Counted from the stretch's first letter, positions 51,380 through 59,351 are shown. The stretch is DNA of 64,000 bases from Candidatus Peribacteria bacterium (GCA_023038255.1 CP082927.1:696146-760145); one strand, 5' to 3'. Notes: generated from the letters alone by a model not told the origin. Made by a program: numbers and translations.

Positions 51380-52342
51380 ATGAAACCAACCACCTCTCTT
51401 GCAGTGCTCCTTCCGCTTTTGGCACTCACTGCCTGCTTCACATCGACTACGTCCAACAACGGACAGTCATCTGTGCCGTCTATCAGCAGTGCTGCTATCC
51501 AGGAAACAAAGAACGTCACCTACCAGGGAACATTGATGGCTGCCGGTGCGAGTATTTTTATGGAAGGCACACACAAGCTGCAGCTCGAAGACGGTCGCTT
51601 TATTATGCTGCAGAGCACGGCGGTTGATCTCGATGCGTATCTGAACCAGAAAGTCGAACTCCTCGGTGCTGTCCGCCCGACAACCGAAGCGGGAGGCATG
51701 ATCATGCGCGTGGAAAATATCGCATCACGCGAACCAAGCAGCAGCTCTGTCATGAGCATGACCGCTTCTTCTTCCTCACTCTCTTCTGTGGCAAGCAGCA
51801 GCGCACTCTCATCAGCTGCAGCCGCCGCATCTGTCACGGCACAGAGTTCGAAGAGCGCCGTTGCATCATCCACTATTGCTGCATCCAGCGCAGCTCCCGT
51901 TGTATCCAGCGCCGCAGTGGTGACTCCGCAGTCTTCCTCTGCCGCATTCGAAGCATCCACAGAACTCACGGAAAAAGCAGCCATTATGGCAAAAGACAAT
52001 ATGGCACCGAGCCTCTGGACACAGCGTTACTGCACTAAGACCGCAGCCTACTGTGTGGCAGTCCACAAGAACTGGTACTTCACCTCTTTTGGTGCAACAT
52101 CCACCACCCTCTGGCACGTGGAAGTCGGACCACAGGAAATCAATAACATCGGCGAAGGCCCGCTCAGCGTCAACCTTGTCAGCGGTTCCACCAGCATGGA
52201 CGGCCAGGTGAAAGCAGAAGCAGGAGGCGTTGTCGGGTATAAGGAATGGACAAATAACCGTCACTTCGAAATCCGTGGACCGTCCAATCTGCAGACTGCC
52301 ATCAGCTACATGCTCACGACTCTTGTCGCCAACGATCAGTAA
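51380..52342 (+). CDS. Lipoprotein with Ser/Ala-rich linker
   Basis: A 320-residue exported protein with a lipobox: AVLLPLLALTAC, lipid-modified Cys at residue 19. A small beta domain follows (TYQGTLMAAGASIFMEGTHK, LNQKVELLGAVRP), then a long Ser/Ala-rich linker (about residues 115-195) and a C-terminal domain (WTQRYCTKTAAYCVAVHKNW, NLVSGSTSMDGQVKAEAGGV). Function unknown; surface-exposed by inference. Start ATG 51380; a TTG 7 codons upstream is not needed. The gene at 52351 follows after 8 bases. Confidence 0.8.
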   Translation: MKPTTSLAVLLPLLALTACFTSTTSNNGQSSVPSISSAAIQETKNVTYQGTLMAAGASIFMEGTHKLQLEDGRFIMLQSTAVDLDAYLNQKVELLGAVRPTTEAGGMIMRVENIASREPSSSSVMSMTASSSSLSSVASSSALSSAAAAASVTAQSSKSAVASSTIAASSAAPVVSSAAVVTPQSSSAAFEASTELTEKAAIMAKDNMAPSLWTQRYCTKTAAYCVAVHKNWYFTSFGATSTTLWHVEVGPQEINNIGEGPLSVNLVSGSTSMDGQVKAEAGGVVGYKEWTNNRHFEIRGPSNLQTAISYMLTTLVANDQ

Positions 52343-52350
52343 TCCTCCCC

Positions 52351-52893
52351 ATGCCCCTTTTTTCGTACATTGCCCGGGACGAACGTGGCCGCATCGATCG
52401 CGGTACCATGGACGCAGCGTCTATGGACAGCGTGCGTGAGTCCCTGAAGGCCAAGGGATTGAGCGTCGAGGAGATACTGGAAACACGCATCCCGGTCGCA
52501 CAGGCGCGTCCTGTCGGTTTTACGCCATCCATGCCCTGGACCACCATTGAAGATAAGAAAGAGGAAAAGAAAACCGAAAAAGCGATGGAAACAGAAGAGC
52601 GGGCGTATATTCCCCTGATTGAAACTCTCCGCCTTTTTGCCGGCTGGCTGCTTGCCTGGTACGGCGCCGTGTATCTGCTCGGAAACCTGACCCTGCAGGA
52701 AAAGCTGCCGGTCTATATTCCGTATCTGAATGCGCTCTTCACATCATCTCTCGTCCTGCGGTTCACCTTCGGCACCTTCCTGTTCCTGCTTCTGACGTCT
52801 CTCTATAGCGCGATGGGGCGCGGCGTCGGGAAAGGCATTGTGCTGACAATTATGGGAGTGGCGATGTTTGTGCTGTTTCATTTGAATGTTTGA
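52351..52893 (+). CDS. Membrane protein with GspF/PilC-like N-terminal segment
   Basis: A 180-residue protein. The first 43 residues (MPLFSYIARDERGRIDRGTM, then SVRESLKAKGLSVEEI) closely follow the cytoplasmic N-terminal motif of GspF/PilC, FxYxAxDxxGxxxxGxxxA...LxxxGL. Instead of the GspF domain, a charged linker (EDKKEEKKTEKAMETEER) and about three membrane helices (LAWYGAVYLLGNLTL, SLVLRFTFGTFLFLLLTSLY, IVLTIMGVAMFVLFH) follow. It may partner the PilB-like ATPase at 4.6 kb, but no other pilus genes are in the window. Confidence 0.68.
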   Translation: MPLFSYIARDERGRIDRGTMDAASMDSVRESLKAKGLSVEEILETRIPVAQARPVGFTPSMPWTTIEDKKEEKKTEKAMETEERAYIPLIETLRLFAGWLLAWYGAVYLLGNLTLQEKLPVYIPYLNALFTSSLVLRFTFGTFLFLLLTSLYSAMGRGVGKGIVLTIMGVAMFVLFHLNV

Positions 52894-52898
52894 TGAGG

Positions 52899-52930
52899 TT
52901 TTAGCTTCTAGCTTTCAGCTTTTAGGTTAA
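52899..52930. repeat. Heptanucleotide repeat array
   Basis: Units TTAGCTT, CTAGCTT, TCAGCTT, TTAGGTT between convergent genes. Confidence 0.8.
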
Positions 52931-52942
52931 GTGGAAATTTAA

Positions 52943-52968
52943 ATAAAAAAGCGGCCCGAAGGCCGCTC
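52943..52968 (-). terminator. Terminator with TTCG tetraloop
   Basis: On the minus strand GCGGCC-TTCG-GGCCGC followed by six T, just after the gene at 53002. Confidence 0.85.
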
Positions 52969-53001
52969 ACTGTTTCTTCATCTTAATCTCATCCCCCAAT
53001 C

Positions 53002-53637
53002 TCAAAGTCCAAGCTGCTTTCTGATGTCATCCGCAGCCGCCTGTTCCTGCTGCTTGGCTCCTTCCTGCACGGATACAGACTGCAGATCCTGCCAGTCCTG
53101 ACTATGCTTCTGTTCGAGCTTCATGAGCTGTGTGAGGTGCTTTGGGGATAGTTCGCTGAACTTGCGGCGCTCTTCTTCCAGAATTTTCTGCAGTTCGTCG
53201 ACCTGGAACTGGCTGAGGTTCGGGATCGCCTTGATAATGCGCCACTTTTCGTCGCGTGTGAGGGAAATGCTACCGCGCAGCAAGCTGAGGAAGCGCTGTT
53301 CGTCGAACTGGGTGTTCTCATGTGGGGGAACAAGTATATTCTCATTGGACAGCTGGTCGGCAATGGAACCGAAACGGTAGTTACCGACTTCGCCAAGAAC
53401 ACGGATATCTTCATCGTCGTATCCCATTTCTTTCGTTGCCTCTGTTCCAACTGGAGGCGGAGGCGGGCCCTGATCCTGCGGCGGGTTGCCACCTGTGCCA
53501 TCATCATCGCCTGTCTGTCCGCCTGCGGGCGCAGGAGGAGCGGGAGGCGTTGCAAACACCATGGATGGATCGATACCACCTGCAGGGACATCGTCACCGG
53601 GGCGTGGTGGGGTCGGAAGTGTCTGATCGTCTGCCAT
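53002..53637 (-). CDS. Hypothetical protein with Pro/Gly-rich N-terminus
   Basis: A 211-residue protein of unknown function. The first 75 residues are disordered-looking, rich in Pro, Gly and Asp (TPPAPPAPAGGQ, PPQDQGPPPPP). The rest is charged and helical: a conserved-looking YDDEDIRVLGEVGNYRF, then SLTRDEKWRIIKAIPNLSQF and a coiled-coil segment (VDELQKILEEERRKFSEL, KHLTQLMKLEQKHSQDW). No signal peptide. The start at 53637 is preceded by a pyrimidine-rich leader. Stands alone with a strong terminator. Confidence 0.65.
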   Translation of the reverse strand: MADDQTLPTPPRPGDDVPAGGIDPSMVFATPPAPPAPAGGQTGDDDGTGGNPPQDQGPPPPPVGTEATKEMGYDDEDIRVLGEVGNYRFGSIADQLSNENILVPPHENTQFDEQRFLSLLRGSISLTRDEKWRIIKAIPNLSQFQVDELQKILEEERRKFSELSPKHLTQLMKLEQKHSQDWQDLQSVSVQEGAKQQEQAAADDIRKQLGL

Positions 53638-53701
53638 ACAAAAAATGGGGAGAAAACAGAGATAGTCTACCGTTTCATGGCTGTTTGACAATAAAAAATC
53701 A

Positions 53702-55741
53702 TTACGCAGCCCTGTCTCCACTCATCCCCATCGCCTTTTCCGCCGCATGCCTGGCACGCAGAATGAATTCGGGCTGGAACAGGTTTGGGAAGCGGAAATC
53801 CGGGAGTCCGCTCTGACGCACACCGAAGAGTTCTCCCGGGCCACGCAGCTTGAGGTCAATCTCTGCGAGGTGGAATCCGGAGTCGTACTGTTCCATCGCC
53901 TTCAGTCGCGGAGAACGGGACTGTTCGGCAGTTGTCGTAAACAGGAAACAGTAACTCTGAAAATCACTGCGCCCGACGCGTCCGCGGAACTGATGCAGCT
54001 GTGCAAGACCAAACCGTTCTGCGCCTTCGATGACGATGATCGTGCTATTGGGCACATCGATGCCGACTTCAATCACCGATGTCGACACGAGAATGTCTGA
54101 TTCTTTATTTTTGAATCGGCGTAAAATATCTGTCTTATCCGCAGGCAACATTTTTCCGTGCAGCATCATAATGTTTCTGTGCGGAAATCCGTCGCGCAGA
54201 CGCTTCACTTCCTGCTCCACGCTTTTCACATCTTTGATTTCCTCCGCTTCCGATCCGGTAATGAGCGGACACACCACAAACACCTGTCGTCCTTCTGCAA
54301 TCTGATGATCGATAAACAGTTCCACAGTTTTACGGTCATCCGGCGACACCACTTTTGTCTGGATGATTTTTCTGTTCCCGGGTTTTTCAAGAAGCACCGA
54401 GAGATCGTGATCACCGTACGCCGTGAGCGCGAGCGTGCGCGGAATCGGTGTGGCAGTCATTGCGAGGAAATGCGGATTACCTTTGTCCTTCAGTCTCGCG
54501 CGCTGATTCACACCGAAGCGATGCTGCTCATCGACAATCACCAGCTTCACATCTTTGAACTGCACCGAGTCTTCAATGAGTGCATGTGTGCCGATGACAA
54601 TATCAACCGTTCCGTTCGCTGTTCCCATTTTTATATTTTTCGAATCAGGTGCAGGTGTAGAGCCTGTGAGTAACTCCACGCGTGGTAATGGAAATGTCAT
54701 GCCACTCTCCGAATGTTCCAAAACGTAGTTATAAAAATTCAAAAGAAGACGTGAGATGTTTTCCGCATGCTGCCGCGCCAAAACTTCTGTCGGTACCATG
54801 AGCGCACATTGACCGCCCGCACGTAGCACTGTCGCCATCACCGCGACTGCAACCAGTGTTTTTCCGGAACCAACATCTCCTTCGAGCAGTCTCGACATCG
54901 GTACATCTTTTTCCATGTCGCGCAGAATTTCGTAGATCGCAATTTTCTGACTGCCGGTCGGCTGAAATTTCAGTGATGCAAAAAAGGTTTTGATGAGCTC
55001 GCTGTCCATGGGAATCATCAATCGTGTCTGATGCTCCCCCTGCCACATTTTTTTCCGCTCGAGTGCCTCGACCTGCACCGCATACATTTCTTCAAATGCG
55101 ATACGCTGCTGCGCGCGTTCCACATCATCCGGTTTTTCCGGAAAGTGTAACGCCATCACTGCATCTTTACGTGACATGAGTTGCTCATCATCCACGACAG
55201 ATTGCGGAAGCGTTTCGGCAATGAGAGAAATTGCATCTTTGATGAGAACCATTTTTTCACGTAACCATTTTGTGCTGATGAGGTCATGTTGCGGATAAAT
55301 CGGAACGAGTCGTCCTGCATGCACGAGCGGCTGCTTCCCCACTGCCTCAAACTGCGGACTCTGCATTTGCAGCCGGTAACTTTTCTCAGAAATTTTTCCG
55401 GTCAGCACAACTTCCGATTCTTCGGCGAGCATCCGTTTGATGTGCGGCTGATTGAACCACACAGCATCGAGCGTCGTTCCCTGTGTATCGGTAAATACCG
55501 TACTGACTATCACACGTCCGCCGCGAATGCGGACCGTCTTCAATTCCCCGATCGTTCCGCGGAGTGTCACCTTCTCGCCCAGCGGCGAATCGGCAATCGT
55601 CTGGATCTGGCTCAGGTCCTCATGCGCCCGTGGCAGATACATCAGCAAATCCCCCACCGTTTTTATATCCATGCTTTCGAGCACATCCAGGTGATCCTTG
55701 GTTGTGCGCAGTGCATCTTTGAGCGGAGTACGGAGATTCAT
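53702..55741 (-). CDS. recG: ATP-dependent DNA helicase RecG
   Basis: A 679-residue superfamily-2 helicase that regresses stalled forks and Holliday junctions. N-terminal wedge/OB region (TVGDLLMYLPRAHEDLS, LRGTIGELKTVRIRGGR) then helicase domains: LLEGDVGSGKTLVAVAVM (Walker A), IVDEQHRFGVNQR (DEQH), MTATPIPRTLALTAYGDHD, IEGAERFGLAQLHQFRGRVG and the C-terminal GPGELFGVRQSGLPDF. TACACT (55749-55754, minus) lies 7 bases before the ATG. Confidence 0.97.
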   Translation of the reverse strand: MNLRTPLKDALRTTKDHLDVLESMDIKTVGDLLMYLPRAHEDLSQIQTIADSPLGEKVTLRGTIGELKTVRIRGGRVIVSTVFTDTQGTTLDAVWFNQPHIKRMLAEESEVVLTGKISEKSYRLQMQSPQFEAVGKQPLVHAGRLVPIYPQHDLISTKWLREKMVLIKDAISLIAETLPQSVVDDEQLMSRKDAVMALHFPEKPDDVERAQQRIAFEEMYAVQVEALERKKMWQGEHQTRLMIPMDSELIKTFFASLKFQPTGSQKIAIYEILRDMEKDVPMSRLLEGDVGSGKTLVAVAVMATVLRAGGQCALMVPTEVLARQHAENISRLLLNFYNYVLEHSESGMTFPLPRVELLTGSTPAPDSKNIKMGTANGTVDIVIGTHALIEDSVQFKDVKLVIVDEQHRFGVNQRARLKDKGNPHFLAMTATPIPRTLALTAYGDHDLSVLLEKPGNRKIIQTKVVSPDDRKTVELFIDHQIAEGRQVFVVCPLITGSEAEEIKDVKSVEQEVKRLRDGFPHRNIMMLHGKMLPADKTDILRRFKNKESDILVSTSVIEVGIDVPNSTIIVIEGAERFGLAQLHQFRGRVGRSDFQSYCFLFTTTAEQSRSPRLKAMEQYDSGFHLAEIDLKLRGPGELFGVRQSGLPDFRFPNLFQPEFILRARHAAEKAMGMSGDRAA

Positions 55742-55786
55742 TGGTCAGAGTGTAGCAACGTGTACTGACGTACACCATTTATTTCA

Positions 55787-55880
55787 GGAGTACGAGGATG
55801 ACGAAGAATACAAGGAAGACGAGGAAATTTCTTCACACTCTTTGTACTCTTCGTACTCCTCGTCATCCTCGTACTCCTCC
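55787..55880. repeat. Long imperfect palindrome between recG and the next gene
   Basis: Left arm starts GGAGTACGAGGATGACGA; right arm ends TCGTCATCCTCGTACTCC; the centre is GAAATTTC (55824-55831). The right arm is built of 9-base units (GTACTCTTC, GTACTCCTC, GTCATCCTC, GTACTCCTC). The single strand could fold into a long hairpin. Confidence 0.8.
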
Positions 55881-55882
55881 GG

Positions 55883-55888
55883 TATACT
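55883..55888 (+). promoter_or_regulatory. -10 box, leaderless, of the 128-codon gene
   Basis: TATACT with exactly 6 bases to the ATG at 55895, just after the long palindrome. Confidence 0.6.
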
Positions 55889-55894
55889 TTATCC

Positions 55895-56281
55895 ATGCCC
55901 GACTTCGCACAATCCATCAAAGACCACGAGAATCTTCCGGAAGATCAGCAGAAAAAAGCAGGTCAAGCCATCAGCGGAAAAATGGGCGCGGAGCACGAGG
56001 AGTTTCTAAAAACAATTTTGAAGCTGCTCGACGAAAAACAGATTGATACCACCAACCCGCACTCATTCATCAACACAAAGATCTACGACGGAATGCCGCA
56101 GGACTGGAAAGGAAAAACCGACCTCGCACTCATCAATATCGCGCACCTCATGCGGTTGATTGAGGAATTCTACAAATCAAAGCAGACACCGAACGAATCC
56201 CCTCACCTGCAGCAGATGATTGAGGAATTATGGCAGATGAAGCAGCGGATTGAAGAAAAGTACGACGTCTTCAAATTTTAA
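55895..56281 (+). CDS. Hypothetical 128-residue helical protein
   Basis: Not recognised. A soluble, charged, helix-rich protein (EHEEFLKTILKLLDEKQI, LALINIAHLMRLIEEFY, MIEELWQMKQRIEEKYD), with no cysteine and no membrane segment. The start is fixed by TATACT 6 bases upstream. A structured non-coding segment follows, then the convergent miaA gene. Confidence 0.65.
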   Translation: MPDFAQSIKDHENLPEDQQKKAGQAISGKMGAEHEEFLKTILKLLDEKQIDTTNPHSFINTKIYDGMPQDWKGKTDLALINIAHLMRLIEEFYKSKQTPNESPHLQQMIEELWQMKQRIEEKYDVFKF

Positions 56282-56318
56282 AAGTACGTCACTCTGCGCT
56301 TATCAAAAAGCAAAAGGG

Positions 56319-56408
56319 CGGAGTTCCCGCTTCATATGCGTAAAGACGTATATGTGCTGCACACAGTCATGATGCCAGAAAAGGTAGGGATCACTGTGCG
56401 GAACTCCG
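56319..56408. ncRNA. Candidate three-stem structured RNA or DNA element
   Basis: A 9-bp outer stem CGGAGTTCC (56319-56327) with GGAACTCCG (56400-56408) encloses two hairpins: CATAT-G-CGT/ACG-T-ATATG (56333-56354) and CACAGT/ACTGTG (56362-56398, with inner GAT/ATC and GCC/GGT pairs). This is a three-way-junction layout. No T-run follows, so it is not a simple terminator. Strand and family unknown; it lies between a plus gene and the 3' end of miaA. Confidence 0.45.
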
Positions 56409-56421
56409 GTGGGCCATGGTA

Positions 56422-57399
56422 TTACACCTGTTGCCGCATGTCGATCCATTTGATGCGCTCGTCATCGCCCCACCACCACGTCATTTGCCGCTTTGCGTAT
56501 TGACGGGTCTTTGAGGCTATTAATTCAACAAGCTCACCTTTGTCCTGCTCATCATGCTGCAGCCACGCGATGATTTCCCGGTAGCCGTGACTTTTCATCC
56601 CAAAATCTTTTGATGTGTACCCCCGATCCAGCAATCCTTCCACTTCTTCAATCCACCCTGCATCAAGCATCAACTCGGTGCGTTTGTCGATTCTCTCCGT
56701 AAGAATATCTCGCGGCCAGTACATACCGAGCTGCAGAATCTGGTACGGCGGCGGAATGGTCTTTTTTAAGAGCGACGGAATCACACCGGTTTTTTCGTAC
56801 AGCTCCAGCGCACGCACCACATAGCGCTTGTTCTGTGCCTGGAAATTTTTTGCGGTAACAGGATCCAGAGAAAGCAACCGGTCATACAGCGACCAGCCGT
56901 CATCAATATCCCATTCCTTTTCAAGTTTTGCGCGCAGCTCCGGATCAACAGGAGGCAATGGATCGAGGCCATCCACAACCGCGCTGATATACAGCATCGA
57001 TCCCCCGACCAGAATCGGCACCACACGACGACGATGGCAATCATCAATCAGATCCGTTGCTTTCTCTTTGTACCAGGCAATGCTCACATCCTCTGTGGGA
57101 TCAAGCACATCAAATAAGTGATGCACCACCCCCCTCTTTTCTTCCTCCGTGATCTTTGCCGTGCCAATATTCATATGTGTATAAAGCTGACGCGAATCTG
57201 CATTGATGATTTCGGCGTCCATCCATCCAGTCGGCTGCTTTTCGCGGATGAAGTGCGCAACATCAACAGAAAATTTTGTTTTTCCGCTCGCAGTCGGGCC
57301 AAGGACCACAATCAGCGGCTGAATGGAACCACCGAGAAGATCGGTGACAAGATCCTGCCATTGGTCGCTGCGTAGAATCTCCATATTTTTCTGGAACAT
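56422..57399 (-). CDS. miaA: tRNA dimethylallyltransferase MiaA
   Basis: A 325-residue enzyme adding a prenyl group to N6 of A37 in tRNAs reading U-starting codons. Marks: VVLGPTASGKTKFSVDVA (P-loop, about residue 33), AEIINADSRQLYTHMNIGTA, VVHHLFDVLDPTEDVSIAWY, VPILVGGSMLYISAVVDG and QNKRYVVRALELYE. The C-terminal part (DFGMKSHGYREIIAWLQ, QYAKRQMTWW) is complete. The start is 57399 or 57384; upstream frame to 57459 lacks family residues. Confidence 0.95.
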   Translation of the reverse strand: MFQKNMEILRSDQWQDLVTDLLGGSIQPLIVVLGPTASGKTKFSVDVAHFIREKQPTGWMDAEIINADSRQLYTHMNIGTAKITEEEKRGVVHHLFDVLDPTEDVSIAWYKEKATDLIDDCHRRRVVPILVGGSMLYISAVVDGLDPLPPVDPELRAKLEKEWDIDDGWSLYDRLLSLDPVTAKNFQAQNKRYVVRALELYEKTGVIPSLLKKTIPPPYQILQLGMYWPRDILTERIDKRTELMLDAGWIEEVEGLLDRGYTSKDFGMKSHGYREIIAWLQHDEQDKGELVELIASKTRQYAKRQMTWWWGDDERIKWIDMRQQV

Positions 57400-57494
57400 T
57401 ACACCATATTCACTGTACCGTGCATAGACAGCAAACCGTAGTAAAAGTGTATAATACAAATGAATTCCCTATCTCTTTTTCTTAAAATTATTCT

Positions 57495-58130
57495 ATGGAT
57501 CCACGCATTCAATCCATCTACGCAGGAATCTCCCGCGGCCATATAACGCCTCAGAACTTTATTATCCCGACTGTCATTGAAAAAACACAGTTCGGAGAGC
57601 GCGCCTACGACATTTACTCCCGTCTGATGGAAGAGCGCATCATTTTCCTCGGCACACAGATCAATGACGATGTCGCAAACTCGATCATCGCCCAGCTGCT
57701 GTTCCTGGAAAAGGAAGATGCAAAGAAAGACATCACTCTCTACGTGAACTCCCCGGGTGGACAGGTGACTTCCACACTCGCGATGTACGACACGATGGAA
57801 CACGTCAAACCTGATGTGTCCACAGTCTGTCTGGGTATGGCTGCATCCGGCGGTGCCGTCATTCTGATGGGAGGAGCCAAAGGAAAGCGCTTCGCTCTCA
57901 AGCACTCTGAAATCATGATCCACCAGCCACTCGGAGGAACAGAGGGTCAGGCAACGGACATTGCGATTCACGCAGAGCATATTGTGAAGATGAAAAACAT
58001 GCTCAATGAACTGATCGCTCATCACACCGGGAAGAAGCTTGAACAGGTGAAGCTTGATACCGAACGTGATAAGTTCCTGTCTTCGCAGGAAGCTTTGGAA
58101 TACGGATTGATTGATAAGATTGTTGACTAA
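57495..58130 (+). CDS. clpP: ATP-dependent Clp protease proteolytic subunit
   Basis: A 211-residue serine protease subunit that forms tetradecamers and works with a Clp ATPase. Marks: [60 protein letters not shown] with the active-site Ser (MAASGG where MAASMG is usual), [19 protein letters not shown] with His, and [20 protein letters not shown] with Asp. No ATPase gene (clpX) is adjacent. TATAAT (57449-57454) precedes a 40-base pyrimidine-rich leader. A clear terminator follows. Confidence 0.95.
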   Translation: MDPRIQSIYAGISRGHITPQNFIIPTVIEKTQFGERAYDIYSRLMEERIIFLGTQINDDVANSIIAQLLFLEKEDAKKDITLYVNSPGGQVTSTLAMYDTMEHVKPDVSTVCLGMAASGGAVILMGGAKGKRFALKHSEIMIHQPLGGTEGQATDIAIHAEHIVKMKNMLNELIAHHTGKKLEQVKLDTERDKFLSSQEALEYGLIDKIVD

Positions 58131-58146
58131 AGACTATTACAAGATG

Positions 58147-58173
58147 AAAGCCCGTAGAGATGCGGGCTTTTTT
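58147..58173 (+). terminator. Terminator of clpP
   Basis: AAAGCCCG pairs with CGGGCTTT around a short loop, followed by T6. Confidence 0.85.
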
Positions 58174-58179
58174 ATTGAT

Positions 58180-58460
58180 AGCGGGATTAGCCCTCTCCCC
58201 GCCCCTCTTCCGTTCCGGGCGAGGGAGTTCTCCTGGTTCCAATAAAACAAAGAAGTTCCACCAGGTCCATTTTCGCAGAGCGAAAATGAAGGCCCGTGGG
58301 GTGGAGTCCGGCCACCCGGGGGGTGAAGGGGCAAGCGGAGGGGCGGCTGGCCCGGACCGCACTTTTTGATTCTTTTTGCTGCACGGACAAAAAGAATGCC
58401 CCCGCGGCAGCGGCCCCGGCTTGCCGGCCGAAGCTTTAGCGAAGGCTGGAGGGCATACAA
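58180..58460. repeat. GC-rich hairpin-dense element, no gene
   Basis: About 280 bp of markedly higher G+C than the flanks with nested perfect hairpins: CATTTTCGC/GCGAAAATG, ATTCTTTTTG/CAAAAAGAAT, CCGG-CTTG-CCGG, GGTGG/CCACC, and the tRNA-end repeat (58424-58449, inverted). No protein frame is convincing on either strand. It may be a miniature mobile or repetitive element. Confidence 0.6.
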
Positions 58461-58487
58461 AAAAGAGCCTCATTCCTGAGACTCTTT
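58457..58487 (-). terminator. Terminator of the DoxX-like gene
   Basis: On the minus strand AGAGTCTCA pairs with TGAGGCTCT around GGAA, followed by T6. Confidence 0.8.
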
Positions 58488-58507
58488 TTCAAAATCAATC
58501 TAAGACC

Positions 58508-59110
58508 TTAGATGCTCTTCGGCATTGTCTTCTTAGCTGGCGCCTTCTTCGGTGCAGCCTTTTTGACTGGAGCCTTCTTCGGCATGGATTTTACCGGAGC
58601 AGAGACTGTGCTCTTCATGGGAACAACAGGAGCCGGAGCATCCACGTCGCAATCACAATCAGTACCGCACTCACAGCTATCACCGCAGCATGCACCGCAG
58701 TCCTTCGGACCTGTCGCCTTTACGACAAGAAGGAACACAATAATCCAGACAAAAGCATTCATTGCAGGCGGCATCGTGTCGCCCAGAGAAATACCGGAAA
58801 CCGCAGACTTCAGCATGAGTCCTGCAGGGATAGAAGCAAGAGCGAGGCCGGTTGCCCAGACACCAATGCGTGTCAGCAGGTTGAAGACCAGCGACAGACC
58901 GCCGACAATCATGAGGAGCGGCATGAGGTATCCCCACACTGTTCCGATACCGACGAGCCAGTCCGGACCGAGTCCGTTACCAACAGACGTCGCGAAACCG
59001 GATGCATCACGATAGTGCGCGATGCCCGTGAAAACGAGAGACAAACCGAAACCAACCCGTACGATGGTGCGGGCAATCCACTTGTTGTGGTCGGAAGTTG
59101 AACAACACAT
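58508..59110 (-). CDS. DoxX-like membrane protein with Cys-rich and Lys/Ala/Pro-rich tail
   Basis: A 200-residue protein with four membrane helices in a DoxX-like layout (TIVRVGFGLSLVFTGIAHY, MPLLMIVGGLSLVFNLLTRI, VWIIVFLLVVKA). The C-terminal tail is unusual: first a cysteine-rich stretch (DCGACCGDSCECGTDCDCD), then a basic Lys/Ala/Pro repeat (KKAPVKKAAPKKAPAKKT), like histone-H1-type tails. The cysteines could bind metal; the basic part could bind nucleic acid or polyanions. DoxX relatives are thiol/redox membrane proteins of unclear role. Pyrimidine-rich leader; start at 59110. Confidence 0.78.
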   Translation of the reverse strand: MCCSTSDHNKWIARTIVRVGFGLSLVFTGIAHYRDASGFATSVGNGLGPDWLVGIGTVWGYLMPLLMIVGGLSLVFNLLTRIGVWATGLALASIPAGLMLKSAVSGISLGDTMPPAMNAFVWIIVFLLVVKATGPKDCGACCGDSCECGTDCDCDVDAPAPVVPMKSTVSAPVKSMPKKAPVKKAAPKKAPAKKTMPKSI

Positions 59111-59227
59111 AAGAAAATCTGGGGAAGAAACGGAAGTGGTCCATAGTTTGAACCAAAGCCAGAAACACCACAAGCGATGGCCGAATAATCGGAGTCGATG
59201 TGCAAGGAAAAATTCCTAGTTATCACT

Positions 59228-59341
59228 AAGTGATGAGTGATGAGTGATGGGTTATGAGGGATAAGGAATTTTTTTATATTACTTCATAAAAGCATCCCAT
59301 AACCCATAACCAATTACCCATAACCCGACTAACTACCTGAA
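59228..59341. repeat. Inverted pair of heptanucleotide repeat arrays
   Basis: Left arm AAGTGAT, GAGTGAT, GAGTGAT, GGGTTAT, GAGGGAT; right arm CATCCCA, TAACCCA, TAACCAA, TTACCCA, TAACCCG. They lie in the divergent region between the DoxX-like gene and tgt, around a 28-base AT-rich centre. Confidence 0.85.
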
Positions 59342-59351
59342 GAATTTCCGC

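Noticed and set aside
56319-56408. Hammerhead ribozyme
   Set aside because: Three-way layout is suggestive, but the conserved core bases are not in the junction positions.
58160-58369. Short plus-strand frame in the GC-rich block
   Set aside because: Low-complexity product from hairpin-rich DNA, no start signals, no similarity.
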